A stretch of 64,000 bases of DNA from Phyllobacterium zundukense (lineage in GTDB: Bacteria > Pseudomonadota > Alphaproteobacteria > Rhizobiales > Rhizobiaceae), in assembly GCF_002764115.1 (NCBI RefSeq), contig NZ_CP017940.1, positions 310,001 to 374,000 of the forward strand, written 5' to 3'. Shown piece by piece: positions 56,864 through 64,000 of this stretch. The notes under the pieces were generated by a model. It searched no databases. It was not told the origin of the DNA and saw nothing but the letters and a program-made list of their open reading frames with translations. The position numbers and the translations under genes were made by a program. Within the stretch, counting starts at the first letter, position 1, and the number at the start of each line of letters is the position of its first letter.

Positions 56864-58111
56864 CTAGTTGCCGATAATCTTCCACCAGGCCTTTTTAACA
56901 GGGGCTGGCTGTTCGGCCGCGGGCGCAGGCGCTCCTGGGGTCAGCGCTGCAGTGGTCTGCGGGGCTGGTGCCGGCTGCTGAACTGTAGGTGCGGCGGGGA
57001 CGGACATCGGTGCAGCCGAGGCGGTCATTTTCGTCATGCGGCTTCTTTTGGAGGCTTCGCGCTCTTCCTTGGCCTTATCCGCGGCAACAGCGGAAGCAAG
57101 CCGAACCATGACTTGCGGCTTCGATGCAGCGTCCTTATCCTGCGGGGACAGGGAAGGCGGTTCCTGAGTCACACGTTCACCGCGCGCGCGGCGGGCGCTC
57201 CAGTCGGCGATGATCTTGGCTTCGGTGAGACCCTGGATGGAACGGCTCGGCGGCTGGATCCTGCCCTTGCCGACCATGGACGAGAAAGCCGTCTCGTAGC
57301 TGGTCTGATAGGATTGATAGGCCATCTTCAACGATTCGGGCTGATCGGAAGGCGGACAGGTGCTAGTTGCGGCAATCGGCGCATTGGGATCGGAGGTGTG
57401 GTTGAAGACATATTTCTTCTCGCACACATCCACCTTCGGCGGCACCTTGGTGATCTCGAAATGATCATAGCCTTCCTTCAGGTTCTTCCAGAAAGTGTAA
57501 TTCGGATCTTCGCGATAGCGCGCCATGTTGGCGGCAGTCATGCGGAACGGAAAGGCTTCAAGCTGGATCGAGTCCTGACCACCCTTGAAGGCATCGCGCG
57601 CAAAAGCATAGATTTGCGCGACCTGAGCATCGGTCATCGAGTAGCAACCCGAGGACGAGCAAGCGCCATGTACCATCAAATTCGCGCCGGTGCGGCCAAG
57701 GGCGCGGTCCAATCCGTTGGGAAAGCCGGTGTTGAACGACAGGTAATAGCTTGATTTCGGGTTCATTTGTGCCGGGCGTACCGCATAGAACCCTTCTGGC
57801 GCCTGACGGTCGCCTTCGATGAATTTGGGCCCCAGTTTGCCGGACCATTTGCAGATCTGGTAGCTGGTGACCATGTCATAGCGGCCATTGTCCTTGCGCT
57901 TCCAGACTTCAAGGACGCTTTCTTCCTTGAAAATGCGGAACATGACTGGCGACGTGGTGCTTATGCCCTTCGCCTTCATGCTCTTCACCAGCTTTTCCGG
58001 TAATTGGGTAGCCGCACCATTCGGCGAAAGGTCGTCGATCGACGAACCCTGGCATCCAGCCAGGAACAGGACGAGCATCAATGGCGCCAGGATATGTGTC
58101 GGTATCTTCAT
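56864..58111 (-). CDS. L,D-transpeptidase (YkuD/YafK-type) lipoprotein
   Basis: About 415 residues from ATG 58111 (MKIPTHILAPLM). It has a lipobox LFLAGC (lipidated near residue 20) and a YkuD domain with the catalytic histidine/cysteine motif MVHGACSSSGCYSMT, found in YafK/ErfK-like proteins that cross-link or attach lipoproteins to peptidoglycan. The C-terminal 115 residues are Ala/Pro-rich and unstructured, ending KKAWWKIIGN. The longer ORF to 58195 is not supported. Envelope function sits well with the nearby D,D-carboxypeptidase and Pal/OmpA-type proteins. Confidence 0.87.
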   Translation of the reverse strand: MKIPTHILAPLMLVLFLAGCQGSSIDDLSPNGAATQLPEKLVKSMKAKGISTTSPVMFRIFKEESVLEVWKRKDNGRYDMVTSYQICKWSGKLGPKFIEGDRQAPEGFYAVRPAQMNPKSSYYLSFNTGFPNGLDRALGRTGANLMVHGACSSSGCYSMTDAQVAQIYAFARDAFKGGQDSIQLEAFPFRMTAANMARYREDPNYTFWKNLKEGYDHFEITKVPPKVDVCEKKYVFNHTSDPNAPIAATSTCPPSDQPESLKMAYQSYQTSYETAFSSMVGKGRIQPPSRSIQGLTEAKIIADWSARRARGERVTQEPPSLSPQDKDAASKPQVMVRLASAVAADKAKEEREASKRSRMTKMTASAAPMSVPAAPTVQQPAPAPQTTAALTPGAPAPAAEQPAPVKKAWWKIIGN

Positions 58112-58345
58112 CACTGCAATTATTACCGGTTTGCCAGTCTCATTTGCCAAGGACCAAATCGTGCGGATTTGCCATCCGCAACCCCATAAATGCATCCGTT
58201 ATAGTTGATAAAGCCTTACCGCAACTGCGCAAATTGCTCAATCACGCAAATGTCACCTGCAACAAAGACTGGGCGGATTTATGGCGAAGCAGACAGGATT
58301 CCACCGTAAAACACCGTCTTCTATCCGGCCGAAAAGAGCGGCCAA

Positions 58346-58377
58346 TAAAAAAGGCGGTGCAATGCACCGCCCTTTTT
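58346..58377 (-). terminator. Terminator after hup
   Basis: GGCGGTGCA (58353-58361) pairs with TGCACCGCC (58363-58371), with A-run on one side and T-run on the other; on the minus strand the T-run ends the HU transcript. Confidence 0.9.
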
Positions 58378-58396
58378 GAACTCACAACGAACGGAA

Positions 58397-58672
58397 TTAG
58401 CCGTTCAGAGCGTCCTTCAGAGCCTTTGCAGGCTGGAAGGCAACCTTCTTTGAAGCTGCGATTTTGATCGTTGCGCCGGTCGCTGGGTTACGGCCTTCGC
58501 GGGCGGCGCGCGACTGAACCTTGAACTTGCCGAAACCTGGCAGCGAAACTTCATCGCCGGCTACTACGGAATCGGTGATACCCTTAAGAACGCTATCAAC
58601 AATCGCCTTGGACTGAACCTTTGTAAGACCCTGATCAGCAACGAGCTTCTCGATAAGATCGGACGTATTCAT
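58397..58672 (-). CDS. hup: DNA-binding protein HU
   Basis: The 91-residue histone-like protein carries the family core MNTSDLIEKLVADQGLTK, GDEVSLPGFGKFKV, RAAREGRNPATG and the C-terminal IAASKKVAFQPAKALKDALN. HU bends and wraps DNA, shaping the nucleoid. It is a single-gene transcript with a strong terminator. Confidence 0.96.
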   Translation of the reverse strand: MNTSDLIEKLVADQGLTKVQSKAIVDSVLKGITDSVVAGDEVSLPGFGKFKVQSRAAREGRNPATGATIKIAASKKVAFQPAKALKDALNG

Positions 58673-58875
58673 TTGGCGGTTTCCTCAGTATATTCGTTGA
58701 TCGGAGGCGTCTGTATGGCACGCGATTCCCGCCCTGTCATCAGGAAGAGCACGCAAAAAGCGGGTTTATACCCAGTGTTTACAGGGTTTTTTGAAAAACC
58801 GGCTATGAAATTCGGGATTGAGCACTGTCGGAGCTTGCAAACCGGCTTAAGTGATTCGGGTAGCGCGGGGCGGAA

Positions 58876-59817
58876 TCAGGCATTGCGGGTCCCAAGAACA
58901 TCCGACATCTGCCATATGGGCGGGTCGCCGATGTGACGGACCAGATGATCGATGAAGGCGCGAACCTTTGCCGAAACATGCCGGGTTGGTGGATAGACCG
59001 CATATATCTTGTAGGGAAGCGGCCGGGCTTCGGTGAGCACGGCAATGAGGGTCCCGGCGCGCAATGCGTCGGCGGCGATGAACATGGGAAGCAGGACCAA
59101 TCCCAAACCCGCGATTGCCATATCGCGCATTGCCTCACCATTATTGGCGACGATACGTCCGTGCATCGCCACAGAGATCGGCTCGGCGGGAGAGGCCAAG
59201 TTCTCGAATTGCCACAACTGGCTGGTATTGACGTTCGAATAGTCGATGCAGGCGAAACCGCTTAATTCTTCAAGGTTCCTCGGCAGGCCATTGGTCGCAG
59301 CAAAGTCCGGGCTGCAGCAAATGACGCGGGCGTCTGTACAGAGTTTGCGGGCAATCAAGCTTGAATCGCGCAGGATGCCGATGCGGATACCGACATCGTA
59401 ACCGCCACGCACCAGATCGACCATGCGGTCTTCAAATTCCACGGCGATTTCGAGGTCGGGATACTGCCGGGCGAAATCGGCGATCATGCGGCCAAGATAA
59501 AGCGTTCCGAATGTCATGGGGGCGGCGATACGCAGATTTCCGCGAATAGCGCTGTGCCGTTCGCCAACCGTATCGGCAGTCTCGGTGATCTCGCGAACCA
59601 GGGGCCTGATACGCTCGACAAAATCCAGCGCATTGTCGGATGCAGTCAGTTTTCGAGGCGATCGCTGAAACAGTTCTATGCCCAGAGCGCCTTCCAAATC
59701 CGTGATGCGTTTGCTGACAACAGATTTCGACAGGTTGAGACGCGCCGCCGTGGCAGTAATACTGCCGGTTTCCATCACATCCAAAAAAGTGAGAAGATCG
59801 TCAAACCGCCACTTCAT
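58876..59817 (-). CDS. LysR-family transcriptional regulator
   Basis: About 313 residues from ATG 59817 (MKWRFDDLLTFLDVMET). An N-terminal winged HTH (GSITATAARLNLSKSVVSKRI) is followed by the periplasmic-binding-like effector domain (RGNLRIAAPMTFGTLYLGR; ARKLCTDARVIC). The upstream ORF to 59985 is not supported. It faces a VOC dioxygenase gene divergently over 167 bases, so it probably regulates it. The likely ligand is a quinone or phenolic compound by analogy to MhqR/QorR-linked loci, which is inference. Confidence 0.88.
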   Translation of the reverse strand: MKWRFDDLLTFLDVMETGSITATAARLNLSKSVVSKRITDLEGALGIELFQRSPRKLTASDNALDFVERIRPLVREITETADTVGERHSAIRGNLRIAAPMTFGTLYLGRMIADFARQYPDLEIAVEFEDRMVDLVRGGYDVGIRIGILRDSSLIARKLCTDARVICCSPDFAATNGLPRNLEELSGFACIDYSNVNTSQLWQFENLASPAEPISVAMHGRIVANNGEAMRDMAIAGLGLVLLPMFIAADALRAGTLIAVLTEARPLPYKIYAVYPPTRHVSAKVRAFIDHLVRHIGDPPIWQMSDVLGTRNA

Positions 59818-59984
59818 GGTTCTACCATAGTGCACACAGTGGTGACTTGGAAGGCTAGTTTGCCCTGTTCGTTCGTTCTGAACGAACATGAGTTGCAAAG
59901 AACCGCTCTTTATTGGGGGAGGAGCAGCGCAGATATTCACTCCAACGGCGATCGAGCCGCAACAAACCAATTCAGGAGGCTTCA

Positions 59985-60938
59985 ATGACCTTACAACTGA
60001 CGGGCGTTCATCACCTGACTGCCATCACGGCGAATGCGCCGGAAAATCTGCGCTTCTATACCCAAACCCTTGGCTTGCGGCTCGTCAAGAAAACCGTCAA
60101 CCAGGATGATACGAGCGCCTACCATCTATTCTATGCGGACGGTGAAGCAACGCCAGGAACCGATCTGACATTCTTCGACTGGCCAGTTGGCCCCGAGCGT
60201 CGTGGCACGCACAGCATCTCGCGCACCGGTTTGCGCGTTGGTAGCAAGTCCAGTCTCGATTGGTGGAAAGCCCGCTTTACTGAACTTGGCGTGAAATCCG
60301 GCGATGTTGCCGAGGTCGGCGGCTATGAATCACTTGATTTCGAGGATGCTGAAGGACAGCGGTTCCGTTTGATCAATGATGGCGGTGCCGGGCCATCGCA
60401 TCCCTGGGACAGGAGCCCGGTTCCTGCGGAGCACCAGATTCGCGGTCTTGGCCCGATCACTATCAGCGTGCCTGACATCACCAATACGGAAGCCATCCTT
60501 CTGCATGTAATGAACATGTGTCAGGTCAATACATATCCGTCTCCGGATGGTGCGGGCCATGTCCATGTATTCGCCATGGGTGAAGGCGGTCCGGCAGCTG
60601 AGCTGCATGTTGCGGTTCAACCAGACCTTGCCGTTGCAAGGCAGGGCGCGGGCGCCGTCCATCATGTGGCGTTTCGTGCACCGGACGTGCAGCAATTGCA
60701 TGAATGGACCGAGCGGTTGAAGGGATTCCGCATGCCGTCAAGCGGCGAGGTCGAGCGTTACTACTTCCGTTCGCTGTATTTTCGCGAGCCAAATGGCATT
60801 CTGTTCGAAATCGCGACGGATGGTCCGGGCTTCACAGTTGACGAGCCACTGGAGACGCTGGGTGAAGGGCTGTCGTTGCCGCCCTTCCTCGAAGGCAAGC
60901 GTGCCTCCATTGAGGCCGGACTCAAGCCGCTGGTATAA
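59985..60938 (+). CDS. VOC-family ring-cleaving dioxygenase (MhqO-like)
   Basis: The 317-residue protein has two tandem vicinal-oxygen-chelate halves, [20 protein letters not shown] at the start and [20 protein letters not shown] in the second half; the paired histidines (H9/H10 and the second HH) and glutamate near [10 protein letters not shown] are the expected metal ligands. MhqO/MhqA-type proteins are induced by hydroquinones. ATG 59985 has CAGGAGG seven bases upstream. It is paralogous to the N-terminal part of the fusion protein on the opposite strand. Confidence 0.87.
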   Translation: MTLQLTGVHHLTAITANAPENLRFYTQTLGLRLVKKTVNQDDTSAYHLFYADGEATPGTDLTFFDWPVGPERRGTHSISRTGLRVGSKSSLDWWKARFTELGVKSGDVAEVGGYESLDFEDAEGQRFRLINDGGAGPSHPWDRSPVPAEHQIRGLGPITISVPDITNTEAILLHVMNMCQVNTYPSPDGAGHVHVFAMGEGGPAAELHVAVQPDLAVARQGAGAVHHVAFRAPDVQQLHEWTERLKGFRMPSSGEVERYYFRSLYFREPNGILFEIATDGPGFTVDEPLETLGEGLSLPPFLEGKRASIEAGLKPLV

Positions 60939-60949
60939 ACGTAATAGCT

Positions 60950-60984
60950 GAAGAACAGGCCGACTTAACACCGGCCTGTTCTTC
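60950..60984. terminator. Bidirectional hairpin between the VOC genes
   Basis: GAAGAACAGGCCG (60950-60962) pairs with CGGCCTGTTCTTC (60972-60984), closing a nine-base loop. Short, no T-tract. Serves both convergent transcripts. Confidence 0.75.
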
Positions 60985-62531
60985 TATGAAATCAGCCATT
61001 GCCGGACAGCCTCGATGTCGTGCGGTCCGGTTTCATGACCGGCCGATACGCTTTTGGTCGCAATGTCGGCGCCGGCTTTCTTTAATTCCGCTTCGAGCGC
61101 GGGCGCGTGTGCCCCAAAGAGGTCGTGGTCGCCGGTGACGGCAAGAATTCTCGTGTCCCCGAGATCAGCTTCCGGCGTTTCTTTGAGAACCTTCGTTGCC
61201 CGCAAAAGAACTGCTTTGCGAACCAAGCCTGGATGCAACTGCATCATTGCGGCAAGCAGGTTCGCGCCATTGGAATAACCGAGAAAGGCCGTCTGCTGGA
61301 GATCGAGTCCATAGGCCTCGACCGCGCCCTCAATGAACGCGGCAAGTGCCTCGGCTTCGGAGCGAATGTCCTTCTGGTCGAAGCTGAGTGGCCCAAAACG
61401 CCGGAACCAGCGGGCCGAACCTTCTTCATTGCTGCGCCCGCGCAGCCCGATCAACGTTGCATCGGGCGCCACCTTTGCAGCGAGAGGTATAAGACTGGCT
61501 TCATTACCGCCGGTTCCATGCAGGAGGACCAGCGTTTGTCCGTTTGGTTGGTCTGGCGTGTAGACCCGATGAATGAAGGGAAGTTCGCGATAGATGAAGC
61601 GCTCTTCCCTCGGAAGACCGAATTGCGGCAGCATCACTTTCAGGTTTTCTGCTTCCGCGGCGAAATGCGGCGGGATGAACAGCCGGGAACCGAGAGTTTC
61701 CGGTTCCTCGTCGATCAGCATGCCGGGGCCATCGGTCGCCATTTCGAACAGTGTGCCGCCGGGCTCGCGCACATAGATGGAATGGAAATATTTGCGGTCA
61801 TGCATTGCTGTTGCATCTGCACCTTCCGCTATCAGACGATCATAGGTTGCGTTGACTTCTGGAATATCCGCAGCGCGAAAGGCGATGTGGTCAATCGTCC
61901 CGGTGCCGGGTGCGGAACTCCAGAAGCCCGTTGCATCGCGAACGTCGACACAATCACCGGATGCTGAAACCATTCTTGTGATCGTCTCGCTTTGATCGCT
62001 GGCGGTGTATGAGAAATAACTTTCGAGGAAAGTACATGTTTCCTGGGGTTTTTCAGTGAGGATCGTTGCACCGCGAATATGCCGTATCGCATCAGCTGCA
62101 GGAATTCCGTCGCTAGGCCAGATATCTCCGGCCTTGACGCTTTCCGACCCCACAAGTTTCACGATGACGCCGTCTGGATCGAAGAGGCGAACAACCGGCT
62201 CGCCGAATTCCTGTGCCGGCCCTGATGTTGCGACGTTGAATTGCAGGGCGCGGGTCAGCCAGAAGCCGATGCTTTCGGGTGCGATAGCCAGCGCAATCTC
62301 ACTGGGCTGTCCATAGCCGACACGGCCGGGTGAGCCATCTTCCCAAACAAGAAAGGTAATGAGCGATCCAGGTGTGCCGGTCCCATCTCCATACAAAAGG
62401 TGGAGCTGGGTCGCATCCTCGTAACCACCCGTTTGCTTGACGAGACGCAGACCGAGGAAGCCGACATAGAAATCGACGTTTTCCTGCACCTTGCGCGTGA
62501 TCAGTGTGATGTGGTGGATACCGCCCGCCAT
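60984..62531 (-). CDS. Fused VOC-family dioxygenase and alpha/beta-hydrolase (MhqO-MhqD-like)
   Basis: A chain of 515 residues. Residues about 1-305 are a double VOC ring-cleaving dioxygenase (MAGGIHHITLITRKVQENVD, second half DHIAFRAADIPEVNATYDR). Residues about 310-515 are an esterase of the phospholipase/carboxylesterase (MhqD/YodD) type with the oxyanion loop VLLHGTGGNEAS, nucleophile serine in LGYSNGANLL, Asp in TGDHDLFG and His in AGHETGPHD. In Bacillus these are separate genes (mhqO and mhqD) induced by quinones; here they are one protein. GGGAGA lies six bases before the ATG. It converges with a paralogous VOC gene. Confidence 0.85.
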   Translation of the reverse strand: MAGGIHHITLITRKVQENVDFYVGFLGLRLVKQTGGYEDATQLHLLYGDGTGTPGSLITFLVWEDGSPGRVGYGQPSEIALAIAPESIGFWLTRALQFNVATSGPAQEFGEPVVRLFDPDGVIVKLVGSESVKAGDIWPSDGIPAADAIRHIRGATILTEKPQETCTFLESYFSYTASDQSETITRMVSASGDCVDVRDATGFWSSAPGTGTIDHIAFRAADIPEVNATYDRLIAEGADATAMHDRKYFHSIYVREPGGTLFEMATDGPGMLIDEEPETLGSRLFIPPHFAAEAENLKVMLPQFGLPREERFIYRELPFIHRVYTPDQPNGQTLVLLHGTGGNEASLIPLAAKVAPDATLIGLRGRSNEEGSARWFRRFGPLSFDQKDIRSEAEALAAFIEGAVEAYGLDLQQTAFLGYSNGANLLAAMMQLHPGLVRKAVLLRATKVLKETPEADLGDTRILAVTGDHDLFGAHAPALEAELKKAGADIATKSVSAGHETGPHDIEAVRQWLIS

Positions 62532-62615
62532 AAATGTCTCCCGTCTGTCAGTCTTCGACTGTTACGAGGAAAGGGTGAGGGGTGCAATGCTGCCATGCGG
62601 CGAGGCTATGGTCCA

Positions 62616-62733
62616 AAAAACAACACCCACCGCGGGAGGAGGTGCGGTGGGTGCTATTTGTAAAGACCGGCTGGGAGGGAGGAGTGCCGGTCTTTAGACG
62701 TCCGTGGCTTGGGAGGAGGAGTACCCCGGACGT
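62616..62733 (-). ncRNA. Tandem CCUCCUCCC-loop hairpins downstream of the DUF1127 gene (cuckoo/CcsR-like RNA)
   Basis: Read on the minus strand, three hairpins follow the DUF1127 gene. C: ACGTCCG stem (62698-62704 with 62727-62733). B: 11-bp stem (62661-62671 with 62686-62696). A: 10-bp stem (62624-62633 with 62644-62653). The loops of A and C contain CCTCCTCCC, and that of B contains CTCCTCCC. T6 follows hairpin A (62615-62620 read from the minus strand), so A doubles as a rho-independent terminator. DUF1127 genes followed by CU-rich-loop 'cuckoo' (CcsR-type) sRNAs are known in Rhodobacter and Hyphomicrobiales, where they are co-transcribed and stress induced. The loops resemble the anti-Shine-Dalgarno sequence. 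Confidence 0.8.
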
Positions 62734-62746
62734 GAATTATATTCGA

Positions 62747-62896
62747 TTACTGAGCCGAAGCGGCCTTCTTGGCGACGAAGGAGATATCGCCGCGGGAGAT
62801 GCCGAGGTCATTCAGTTCACGTGCGGACAGGCGGCTGAGTTCCGTGACGGTGTCACGATAGCGGCGCCAGTTATTGTAAGAGCGGATCAGATTCAT
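62747..62896 (-). CDS. DUF1127 small protein (YjiS-like)
   Basis: A 49-residue protein encoded from ATG 62896 to TAA 62747. The pattern NNWRRYRDTVTELSRLSARE, then LNDLGISRGDI, is the DUF1127 core. AGGTGAG lies 5-7 bases before the ATG. In Rhodobacter the homologue CcaF1 is an RNA-binding protein made from the same precursor as CcsR sRNAs; in Agrobacterium DUF1127 proteins influence metabolism and surface traits. Here the three CU-rich hairpins follow directly. Confidence 0.93.
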   Translation of the reverse strand: MNLIRSYNNWRRYRDTVTELSRLSARELNDLGISRGDISFVAKKAASAQ

Positions 62897-63058
62897 TTCA
62901 CTCACCTATAAGTTCTTGTTTGTTGGATCATTTCTCGATCGGTGAGCTGGATATAGTGAACGGCTGGCGAAACTTGCAGTGACGTTTTTGCATAGCTGCT
63001 TTGCAACGAACTGGGGGATCAATCAGGCGGAATCTGGGCGCTCAAACTAATGCCACAA

Positions 63059-63499
63059 TCAGACCCGCGCTTTCGCCTTCGATGTTCTGGATGAAGAGCG
63101 CCGCTGCGTCTGTTTTACCGCCCGCTCGGCCCGCTCCTTGTCGGCTTTTTTGGCGGCGGCTTCACATTGCCTGCGGAATTTTTCGACTTCTTCCTCGGTC
63201 AGGTGTTCGATGCCAATGAAGGCGTTCTTGGCCTCGGTAACACGGACGAGTTCATCGAGTTTGGCCTGTATCGCAACCCCGTCACGGTTTTGTGTGTTCT
63301 GGATAAGGAAAACCATCAGGAAAGTGATGATGGTTGTACCGGTGTTGATGATCAGTTGCCAGGTGTCCGAGAAACCGAAGATCGGGCCACTGATGCCCCA
63401 TACAACCACGATCAGACAGCATAGAACGAAGGTAAGGGGTTTGCCCGCTGCCAGCGCAACCTTGTTGGCGATCCGTGTGAATAATTTGCCAAACATCAT
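63059..63499 (-). CDS. Low-affinity iron permease-like membrane protein
   Basis: The 146-residue protein has two membrane helices (about residues 20-42 and 48-68) with PLTFVLCCLIVVVWGISGPIFGFSDTWQLIINTGTTIITFLMVFL, given here only in parts, which match the low-affinity iron permease family (Fet4-related, PF04120). A charged C-terminal tail rich in Lys, Arg and Glu follows, with RRQCEAAAKKADKERAERA. Iron transport by the short bacterial form is not proven. Two ATGs (63499 and 63496) are possible starts. Confidence 0.75.
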   Translation of the reverse strand: MMFGKLFTRIANKVALAAGKPLTFVLCCLIVVVWGISGPIFGFSDTWQLIINTGTTIITFLMVFLIQNTQNRDGVAIQAKLDELVRVTEAKNAFIGIEHLTEEEVEKFRRQCEAAAKKADKERAERAVKQTQRRSSSRTSKAKARV

Positions 63500-63596
63500 C
63501 TGGCTCCGCTCGTGAACCGGCGATGACGCCGGCTATCGATAACAGCGCGATACCTGAAATCGTTCCATAAGCACTCACGGCATCAGAAGTTGTGGC

Positions 63597-64000
63597 CTAT
63601 CGATAACCGGTGGCATCGGCCGGCTTTCCGGCATCCTGCACTTCCGGAACATACCGCCAAGCGTCGGGACGGGAGCCGTCAAGGTCAGTAAAGCCATAGA
63701 TCTGGGCCAATCCACCGCTGGAAAGCGATTGCCCGTTCCAACGCGAACGATCCGGATCAGCCGCAAGAGCCGCAACGGCACGCCCGACGAACCTCGGGGT
63801 CTCGGAAATCACAAAGTGCGGTATCCTCGCCGTCGCATCGCGCCAGTTTTCCTCGGTCACGCCAAACGCCTCCAGCATCATCTCCGAACGCAGCCACCCC
63901 GGCGTCAGGCAGACCGATGTAGCGCCATGCGGTGCGAGATCTTTGGCATGCGCCCATGCCATGCGGTTCACAGCCGTTTTCGCCAGATCGTAGAAGGGCG
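63597..64000 (-). CDS. Short-chain dehydrogenase/reductase, C-terminal part (starts outside window)
   Basis: The frame open from the right edge contains YDLAKTAVNRMAW, with the catalytic Tyr-x-x-x-Lys of SDR enzymes, followed by a substrate-binding region (SVCLTPGWLRSEMMLEAFGV) and a C-terminal extension (GGLAQIYGFTDLDGSRP). The N-terminal cofactor domain lies beyond the window, so NADH or NADPH preference and substrate are unknown. It is the minus-strand neighbour upstream of the iron permease-like gene. Confidence 0.85.
   Translation of the reverse strand, partial: PFYDLAKTAVNRMAWAHAKDLAPHGATSVCLTPGWLRSEMMLEAFGVTEENWRDATARIPHFVISETPRFVGRAVAALAADPDRSRWNGQSLSSGGLAQIYGFTDLDGSRPDAWRYVPEVQDAGKPADATGYR

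Overview
The window is a stretch of core chromosome from an alphaproteobacterium of the order Hyphomicrobiales (Rhizobiales). The Omp16/Pal-type lipoprotein, the RcdA-family protein, the RuvCAB and TolQRAB-Pal-CpoB blocks, the aerobic (CobG-type) cobalamin genes, a serC leader, an AbcR-like sRNA and a DUF1127/'cuckoo'-type RNA locus all point to the Phyllobacteriaceae/Brucellaceae neighbourhood. The genus cannot be fixed from sequence reading alone. There is no phage, insertion sequence, integrase or CRISPR array.

Layout. 1-7.4 kb: tail of an ABC exporter, a DUF1304 membrane protein, a MotA/ExbB-like plus OmpA/MotB-like envelope pair, an inositol monophosphatase-family protein, EF-P, an M20 amidohydrolase, a Sel1-repeat protein and a thiamine-phosphate-synthase-like protein. 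7.6-12.5 kb: TauE/SafE exporter, OpgC-type membrane protein, DmdB-like acyl-CoA synthetase, and a divergent RidA/Lrp pair. 12.5-15.8 kb: an AbcR-like sRNA candidate, rcdA, ruvC-ruvA-ruvB. 15.8-17.0 kb: a secreted GH5 glycoside hydrolase lying on the opposite strand between ruvB and ybgC. 17.1-26.7 kb: ybgC-tolQ-tolR-tolA-tolB-pal-cpoB, then tilS and ftsH. 27-36.9 kb: glmM, an Omp25/31-like porin, serC (with leader) and serA, a GNAT, an EamA transporter, purA and a purA-linked membrane protein. 37-39.6 kb: rpoH and rluD, with a small membrane protein divergent to them. 39.7-42.7 kb: tRNA-Glu(CTC) followed by three glycosyltransferase-type genes. 42.7-45.9 kb: an FMN alpha-hydroxy-acid dehydrogenase, a 2-hydroxyacid dehydrogenase and purU. 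46-51.5 kb: cobG-cobH-cobI-[CbiG/CobE-like]cobJ and divergent cobL. 51.7-58.7 kb: TerC/DUF475 protein with a structured leader, tRNA-Arg(CCT), a second M20 amidohydrolase, a D,D-carboxypeptidase coupled to a His-rich CobW-type GTPase, TusA, an L,D-transpeptidase lipoprotein and HU. 58.9-64 kb: a LysR/VOC dioxygenase/VOC-esterase fusion locus, DUF1127 plus tandem CCUCCUCCC hairpins, a low-affinity iron permease-like protein and the C-terminal part of an SDR.

Cooperating sets. The Tol-Pal operon, the D,D-carboxypeptidase, the L,D-transpeptidase and the MotA/OmpA pair serve the cell envelope. serC-serA make serine. The cob genes do the middle steps of aerobic corrin-ring synthesis, but cobK, cobM and cobF are not in this window. 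The LysR-linked VOC genes look like a quinone/aromatic-electrophile detoxification locus. No wholly new defence or mobile system was found. The most interesting signals are RNA-level: three tandem CU-rich-loop hairpins behind a DUF1127 gene, an AbcR-like sRNA next to an lrp-family gene, and a long hairpin ahead of the TerC gene. The VOC-dioxygenase/esterase fusion is the most interesting protein.
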